This document shows, in pieces, positions 22,306-26,029 of a stretch of DNA of 26,029 nucleotides; within the stretch, counting starts at the first letter, position 1; each line of letters starts with the position of its first letter. Under the pieces are notes generated by a model. That model did not search any database, had not been told where the DNA came from, and worked only from the letters and a program-made list of their open reading frames with translations. This DNA is from Sulfurimicrobium sp963779055. GTDB taxonomy: Bacteria; Pseudomonadota; Gammaproteobacteria; Burkholderiales; Sulfuricellaceae. A program made the position numbers and the translations under genes. The DNA is taken from positions 1-26,029 of the forward strand of contig CAVZWN010000003.1 of NCBI GenBank assembly GCA_963779055.1, given 5' to 3'.

Positions 22306-23958
22306 CTAGGGATTTTCCGCGCCGGCCGCTGCCCGCTGCAACCCGGCCGGGCGCACAAACCCCTTCAGCGCCTGTGCCAGGGCGTCGGCTGCAACATCGG
22401 GCGTGACCAGCGCATCACCGATCGCCTTCAGCAGGACAAAGCGGATTTTTCCGCTTTCCACTTTCTTGTCCAGGCCCATGTAGTCGAGATAAGCCTCCAC
22501 GCCCAGATCGGGGGCATGATCAGGCAGTCCGGCATGCTGGAAAAGACGCCGGATGCGCTCGACATCTTCTTCGCTGAGCCATCCCATGCGGCGCGACAGG
22601 TCGGCTGCCAGCACCGTGCCGCCGGCCACCGCCTCGCCGTGCAGCCAGTTGCCATAGCCCATGCCAGCCTCGATGGCGTGGCCAAAGGTGTGGCCGAGGT
22701 TGAGCAGGGCGCGCACACCGCCTTCGCGCTCGTCCGCAGCCACGATTTCGGCCTTGTTCTCGCATGAACGGCGGATGGCGTAAGCCAGAGCGTCCTTGTC
22801 GCGGGCCAGCAGCCGGTCCATGTTCTGTTCCAGCCATTCGAGAAACGGCAGGTCGCGGATCAGGCCATACTTGATGACCTCGGCAAGGCCAGCCGCCAGC
22901 TCGCGTGTGGGCAGGGTGTCGAGGGTGGACGTGTCGGCGAGCACCACTTGCGGCTGATAAAAGGCGCCGATCATGTTCTTGCCGAGCGGGTGGTTGATGC
23001 CGGTCTTGCCGCCCACCGAGGAATCCACCTGGGCCAGCAGCGTGGTGGGCACCTGGATAAAGGGCACCCCGCGCAGGAAGCTTGCCGCCGCATAGCCGGT
23101 GAGGTCGCCGATGACCCCGCCGCCCAGCGCGATCAGCGTAGTTTTGCGCTCGCAGCGGTTTTCCAGCAGGGCGTTGTAGATCAGGTTCAGGGTTTCGCTA
23201 TTTTTGTAGGCTTCGCCATCCGGCAGGATGATGGGCAGCACGCTGACACCCTGCTGGGTGAGCGTATTGCTCAGCTGCGCCAGATAAAGCGGCGCCACCG
23301 TGGTGTTGGTGACAATCGCCACGCGCTTCTGCGCCAGGTGCGGCAGGATCAGCTGGGCCTGTTGCAGCAGCCCCGCGCCGATGTGGATGGGGTAGGAGCG
23401 CGCGCCTAAATCTACGGTCAGGGTTTGCATGTTCGGGTCTTGTCTATCGGTGAGTTTCTGTATCAGGTGGCGTACCAGCGCGTGAATGTTCTGGTCGCCG
23501 GTATCCATGATGATGTCGGCCAGCTGGCGGTAAATCGGGTCGCGCTGGGCGAAAAGTTCGCGCAGCTTGGCCTGCGGGTCGGCAGTCTGCAGCAGGGGGC
23601 GGTTCTTGTCGTGGCGGGTGCGGTGGTAAAGATCGCGCACCTGTCCCCGCAGGTAGACCACCGTGCTGTTTTGCCTGAGGAGTTCGCGGTTCTGCTCGCG
23701 CAACACTGCCCCGCCGCCGGTGGCGAGCACGACATTGTCCATCCGGCACAACTGGCTCAGGACGGCAGTTTCGCGGTTACGGAAGCCTTCCTCGCCCTCG
23801 AATTCAAAGATGACCGGGATCTTGACGCCGGTGCGGCGTTCGATCTCGTGGTCAGAATCGATAAAGCGCATACCAAGGTGTTTGGCCAGCATCCGGCCCA
23901 CAGTGGTTTTGCCTGCGCCCATGAGGCCGACGAGAACGATGTTGTTTGGATAGGACAT
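22306..23958 (-). CDS. aroKB: Fused shikimate kinase / 3-dehydroquinate synthase
   Basis: One open frame of 550 residues joins two chorismate-pathway enzymes. Residues 1-170 are shikimate kinase (AroK): Walker A GLMGAGKT (11-18), IDSDHEIE (33-40), the shikimate-binding GFRNRE (58-63) and GGGAV (81-85). From Met177 the protein is 3-dehydroquinate synthase (AroB): the NAD-site GGGVIGD (279-285), DSSVGGKTGIN (312-322), and zinc ligands Glu360, His423 and His440, whose spacings (63 and 17) equal those of the E. coli enzyme. The linker LTDRQDPN is very short, and Met177 is where a separate AroB would normally start, with no good ribosome site before it. Elsewhere the two genes are usually separate neighbours. 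A single missing base near the junction could also create this fusion. Confidence 0.9.
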   Translation of the reverse strand: MSYPNNIVLVGLMGAGKTTVGRMLAKHLGMRFIDSDHEIERRTGVKIPVIFEFEGEEGFRNRETAVLSQLCRMDNVVLATGGGAVLREQNRELLRQNSTVVYLRGQVRDLYHRTRHDKNRPLLQTADPQAKLRELFAQRDPIYRQLADIIMDTGDQNIHALVRHLIQKLTDRQDPNMQTLTVDLGARSYPIHIGAGLLQQAQLILPHLAQKRVAIVTNTTVAPLYLAQLSNTLTQQGVSVLPIILPDGEAYKNSETLNLIYNALLENRCERKTTLIALGGGVIGDLTGYAAASFLRGVPFIQVPTTLLAQVDSSVGGKTGINHPLGKNMIGAFYQPQVVLADTSTLDTLPTRELAAGLAEVIKYGLIRDLPFLEWLEQNMDRLLARDKDALAYAIRRSCENKAEIVAADEREGGVRALLNLGHTFGHAIEAGMGYGNWLHGEAVAGGTVLAADLSRRMGWLSEEDVERIRRLFQHAGLPDHAPDLGVEAYLDYMGLDKKVESGKIRFVLLKAIGDALVTPDVAADALAQALKGFVRPAGLQRAAAGAENP

Positions 23959-24002
23959 GGGCCGTAATGATAACGGCTAGAAGGGGGTTTTAGCCAGAAA
24001 AG

Positions 24003-24036
24003 CGCAAAGGAAGAAACCGGCCTTGTGGCCGGTTTC
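24003..24036 (-). terminator. Intrinsic terminator after ftsZ
   Basis: On the minus strand a perfect 10-bp stem GAAACCGGCC/GGCCGGTTTC with loop ACAA is followed by a pyrimidine-rich TTCCTTT. It lies about 30 bp after the ftsZ stop and before aroKB. The T tract is interrupted, so termination may be partial. Confidence 0.75.
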
Positions 24037-24065
24037 CCGTTCTGGAGGAACGTCAGGAGTGCTGC

Positions 24066-25220
24066 TTAGTCAGCCTGTTTGCGCAGGAAGGCCGGGATGT
24101 CGAGGAAATCGACCCCGTTGGCTTTCATGGCTTCGAGCTGTGCGCCACGTTCGCGGCGGCGCATGACTGCCGGCTGATCCAGCGCGGCATAGTCCACTTC
24201 CATCATCGGCGCATTGTCTGTGCCGTTGCGCACCACCAGTTGCGGCTTGTGTTGCTGGCGGGCAACCAGGCCGCCGAGGCCGGTTGCGACCATGGTCACG
24301 CGCAGGGTTTCACCCATGTTCTCGTCGATCACGGTGCCGACGATCACGGTGGCATCTTCAGCGGTGAATTCCTTGATGGTTTCCATCACCTCGTAGTATT
24401 CCTTCATCTTTAGAGACATGCTGGCGGTGATGTTGACCAGCACGCCACGTGCGCCGGCCAGATCGATGTCTTCCAGCAGCGGGCTGGCAACGGCGCGTTC
24501 TGCGGCCAGACGGGCGCGGTCCACGCCGGAGGCGGAGGCGGAACCCATCATGGCCATGCCGTTTTCCGACATCACGGTTTTGACGTCCGCGAAGTCCACG
24601 TTGACCAGGCCGGGGCAGTTAATGACTTCGGCGATGCCGGAAACGGCGCCATGCAGCACGTCGTTGGCGGCCTTGAACGCATCCTGGAAGCTGACATCGT
24701 CGCCCAGTACCTGCATCAGCTTGTCGTTGGGGACCACGATCAGGGAGTCGACGTGCTTTGATAGAGTTTCCATGCCCAGCTGTGCCACCTTGGAACGCTT
24801 GCCTTCGAAGGCAAACGGCTTGGTGACCACCGCTACGGTCAGAATGCCCAGTTCCTTCGCTACTTCGGCGACGATCGGCGCAGCGCCGGTACCAGTGCCG
24901 CCGCCCATGCCGGCAGTGATGAAGAGCATGTTGGCGCCCTGGATCATTTCGGCGATGCGATCGCGGTCCTCTTCCGCCGAGGCGCGACCAACTTCCGGAT
25001 TGGCTCCGGCACCCAGTCCCTTGGTGATGTGTGCGCCCAGCTGGAGCTGGGTTCTGGCCTGGCTGCGCTTGAGCGCCTGGGCGTCGGTGTTGGCGCAGAT
25101 GAATTCCACTCCTTCCAGACCGCTCACGATCATGTGGTCAACTGCATTGCCGCCGCAGCCGCCCACGCCGATGACCTTGATAACTGCATCCTGCATTGGT
25201 GCTTCCATAATTTCGAACAT
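24066..25220 (-). CDS. ftsZ: Cell-division GTPase FtsZ
   Basis: FtsZ is the tubulin-like GTPase that polymerises into the Z ring and organises the divisome. The 384 residues have the N-terminal IKVIGVGGCGGNAV (14-27), the tubulin signature GGGTGTG (106-112), the T7 catalytic loop NVDFADV with Asp209 and Asp212, and the conserved C-terminal peptide DIPAFLRKQAD, which binds FtsA and ZipA. The linker between the core and the C-terminal peptide is short. The start has an excellent AGGAGG six bases upstream. It follows ftsA by 97 bp, the standard order, but downstream comes a terminator and aroKB rather than lpxC. Confidence 0.97.
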   Translation of the reverse strand: MFEIMEAPMQDAVIKVIGVGGCGGNAVDHMIVSGLEGVEFICANTDAQALKRSQARTQLQLGAHITKGLGAGANPEVGRASAEEDRDRIAEMIQGANMLFITAGMGGGTGTGAAPIVAEVAKELGILTVAVVTKPFAFEGKRSKVAQLGMETLSKHVDSLIVVPNDKLMQVLGDDVSFQDAFKAANDVLHGAVSGIAEVINCPGLVNVDFADVKTVMSENGMAMMGSASASGVDRARLAAERAVASPLLEDIDLAGARGVLVNITASMSLKMKEYYEVMETIKEFTAEDATVIVGTVIDENMGETLRVTMVATGLGGLVARQQHKPQLVVRNGTDNAPMMEVDYAALDQPAVMRRRERGAQLEAMKANGVDFLDIPAFLRKQAD

Positions 25221-25226
25221 TTTGTT

Positions 25227-25232
25227 CCTCCT
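25227..25232 (-). promoter_or_regulatory. Strong Shine-Dalgarno of ftsZ
   Basis: A perfect AGGAGG on the minus strand with a six-base spacer precedes the ATG at 25220, in keeping with the high expression expected of FtsZ. Confidence 0.85.
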
Positions 25233-25288
25233 TTTAATTACCGTTTATCCAGAACTCAAACCAAACTCAAAAAACCCTGATCCCCTTA

Positions 25289-25312
25289 CCGTCATTGCGC
25301 TCGCAATGACGG
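25289..25312. repeat. Perfect 10-bp palindrome between ftsA and ftsZ
   Basis: CCGTCATTGC and GCAATGACGG pair perfectly around a GCTC loop, six bases beyond the ftsA stop. It resembles the GTCATTGCGAG-type palindromic repeats scattered in many proteobacterial genomes. No T tract follows on the ftsZ-sense strand, so it is not a typical terminator. It could stabilise the ftsA 3' end or mark an RNA processing point; this is inference. Confidence 0.8.
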
Positions 25313-25317
25313 CCCTG

Positions 25318-26029
25318 CTAAAAATTCCCCTGAAACCAGCTCTTCATCTTCTCGAAAACCTGCTGCAGCGATGTGGTTCCCATGGCCGCGATCTGGTGGC
25401 GCTGATGTTGCTCCTGTGCCGACATCAAGAGGCCCAGCCCGGTAGCGAAGCGCGGATTTCGTACCACTTCCGCCAGCCCGCCGGAATAGTTGGGCACGCC
25501 CAGCCGCACCGGCATGTGGAATACTTCCTCGCCCAGCTCGACCATGCCCTGCATGGCCGAGCTGCCGCCGGTGATGACGATGCCTGACGACATCAGATCC
25601 TCGAAGCCGCTGCGGCGCAGCTCGGCCTGTACCAGCGAGTAAAGCTCTTCCACGCGCGGCTCGATGACTTCGGCCAGGGTCTGGCGCGAAAGCTGGCGCG
25701 TTTCACGTTCGCCCACGCCGGGCACTTCCACCATCTGATTGGCATCCGCCAGCTGGCGCAGGGCGCAGCCATGGGTGCGCTTGATGTCTTCCGCCTCCTT
25801 GGTGGGCGTGCGCAGGGCCATGGCGATATCGTTGGTAATCTGGTCGCCGGCAATCGGGATCACCGCGGTGTGGCGGATGGCACCATCGGTGAATACGGCA
25901 ATGTCGGTCGTGCCGCCGCCGATATCCACCAGGCATACGCCGAGGTCTTTTTCGTCCTCGGACAGCACTGCCATGCTGGAGGCCAGCGGTTGCAGGACCA
26001 GGTCGCGCACTTCCAGGCCGCAGCGCTTG
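25318..26029 (-). CDS. ftsA: Cell-division protein FtsA (C-terminal part, cut by window end)
   Basis: FtsA is the actin-like membrane tether of FtsZ. The visible 236 or so residues run from KRCGLEVRDLVLQP at the window edge to the stop at 25318; the N-terminal part lies outside. Seen are the phosphate-2 region LVDIGGGTTDIAVFTDGAIRHT, the adenosine-site segment GIVITGGSSAMQGM, and the C-terminal amphipathic membrane-targeting helix (VFEKMKSWFQGNF) that anchors FtsA to the inner membrane. The frame continues without a stop beyond the last in-frame GTG to the window edge, so the gene is truncated by the window, not broken. Adjacent ftsZ confirms identity. Confidence 0.95.
   Translation of the reverse strand, partial: KRCGLEVRDLVLQPLASSMAVLSEDEKDLGVCLVDIGGGTTDIAVFTDGAIRHTAVIPIAGDQITNDIAMALRTPTKEAEDIKRTHGCALRQLADANQMVEVPGVGERETRQLSRQTLAEVIEPRVEELYSLVQAELRRSGFEDLMSSGIVITGGSSAMQGMVELGEEVFHMPVRLGVPNYSGGLAEVVRNPRFATGLGLLMSAQEQHQRHQIAAMGTTSLQQVFEKMKSWFQGNF

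Overview
The window reads as a chromosomal segment of a GC-rich betaproteobacterium. The evidence is gene content and protein style (FtsZ, Lgt and AroB motifs, an lgt-ilvD neighbourhood, an rpe-gph-trpE run, a class I c-type cytochrome). I cannot name a genus from the sequence alone; a Nitrosomonadales-like lineage is only a guess. Nearly all of the DNA is coding. There are no tRNA or rRNA genes, no CRISPR array, and no recognisable transposase or phage gene.

Layout. (1) 27-7318 is read leftward: bacteriohemerythrin, lgt, a NYN-domain nuclease-like gene, rpe, a small lipoprotein, gph, trpE, ftsE and ftsX. The last genes are packed tightly, with ATGA overlaps at trpE/ftsE and ftsE/ftsX. ftsX needs two single-base corrections to read through. 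(2) 7562-17297 is read rightward: ilvD, a GspE/PilB-type ATPase, a small periplasmic cytochrome c closed by a very strong terminator, a complete branched-chain amino-acid ABC transporter (livJHMGF), and a membrane-anchored metzincin-like zinc protease. (3) 17298-18069 has no gene. It holds a ~600-bp non-coding element with long imperfect inverted terminal repeats, each made of a series of hairpins. (4) 18070-26029 is read leftward: ftsA (cut by the window end), ftsZ, a fused aroK-aroB, a membrane diguanylate cyclase, dgt, a small secreted protein, and a CapA-family protein.

How the genes fit together. Two cell-division blocks (ftsEX, ftsAZ) lie next to aromatic amino-acid genes: trpE makes anthranilate from chorismate, and aroKB carries two steps of the chorismate pathway. 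ilvD (branched-chain synthesis) and livJHMGF (branched-chain uptake) give a second amino-acid theme. Lgt makes lipoproteins, and the window encodes at least two candidate substrates: the small lipoprotein beside gph and the LivJ-like binding protein.

The most interesting non-gene object is the 17314-17912 element. Its two ends can be aligned in inverted orientation. Where they differ inside the hairpin stems, several differences are paired so that base pairing is kept. This suggests selection or a copying mechanism acting on folded structure. Points needing verification are the two ftsX frameshifts and the aroK-aroB fusion, which one missing base could create artificially.
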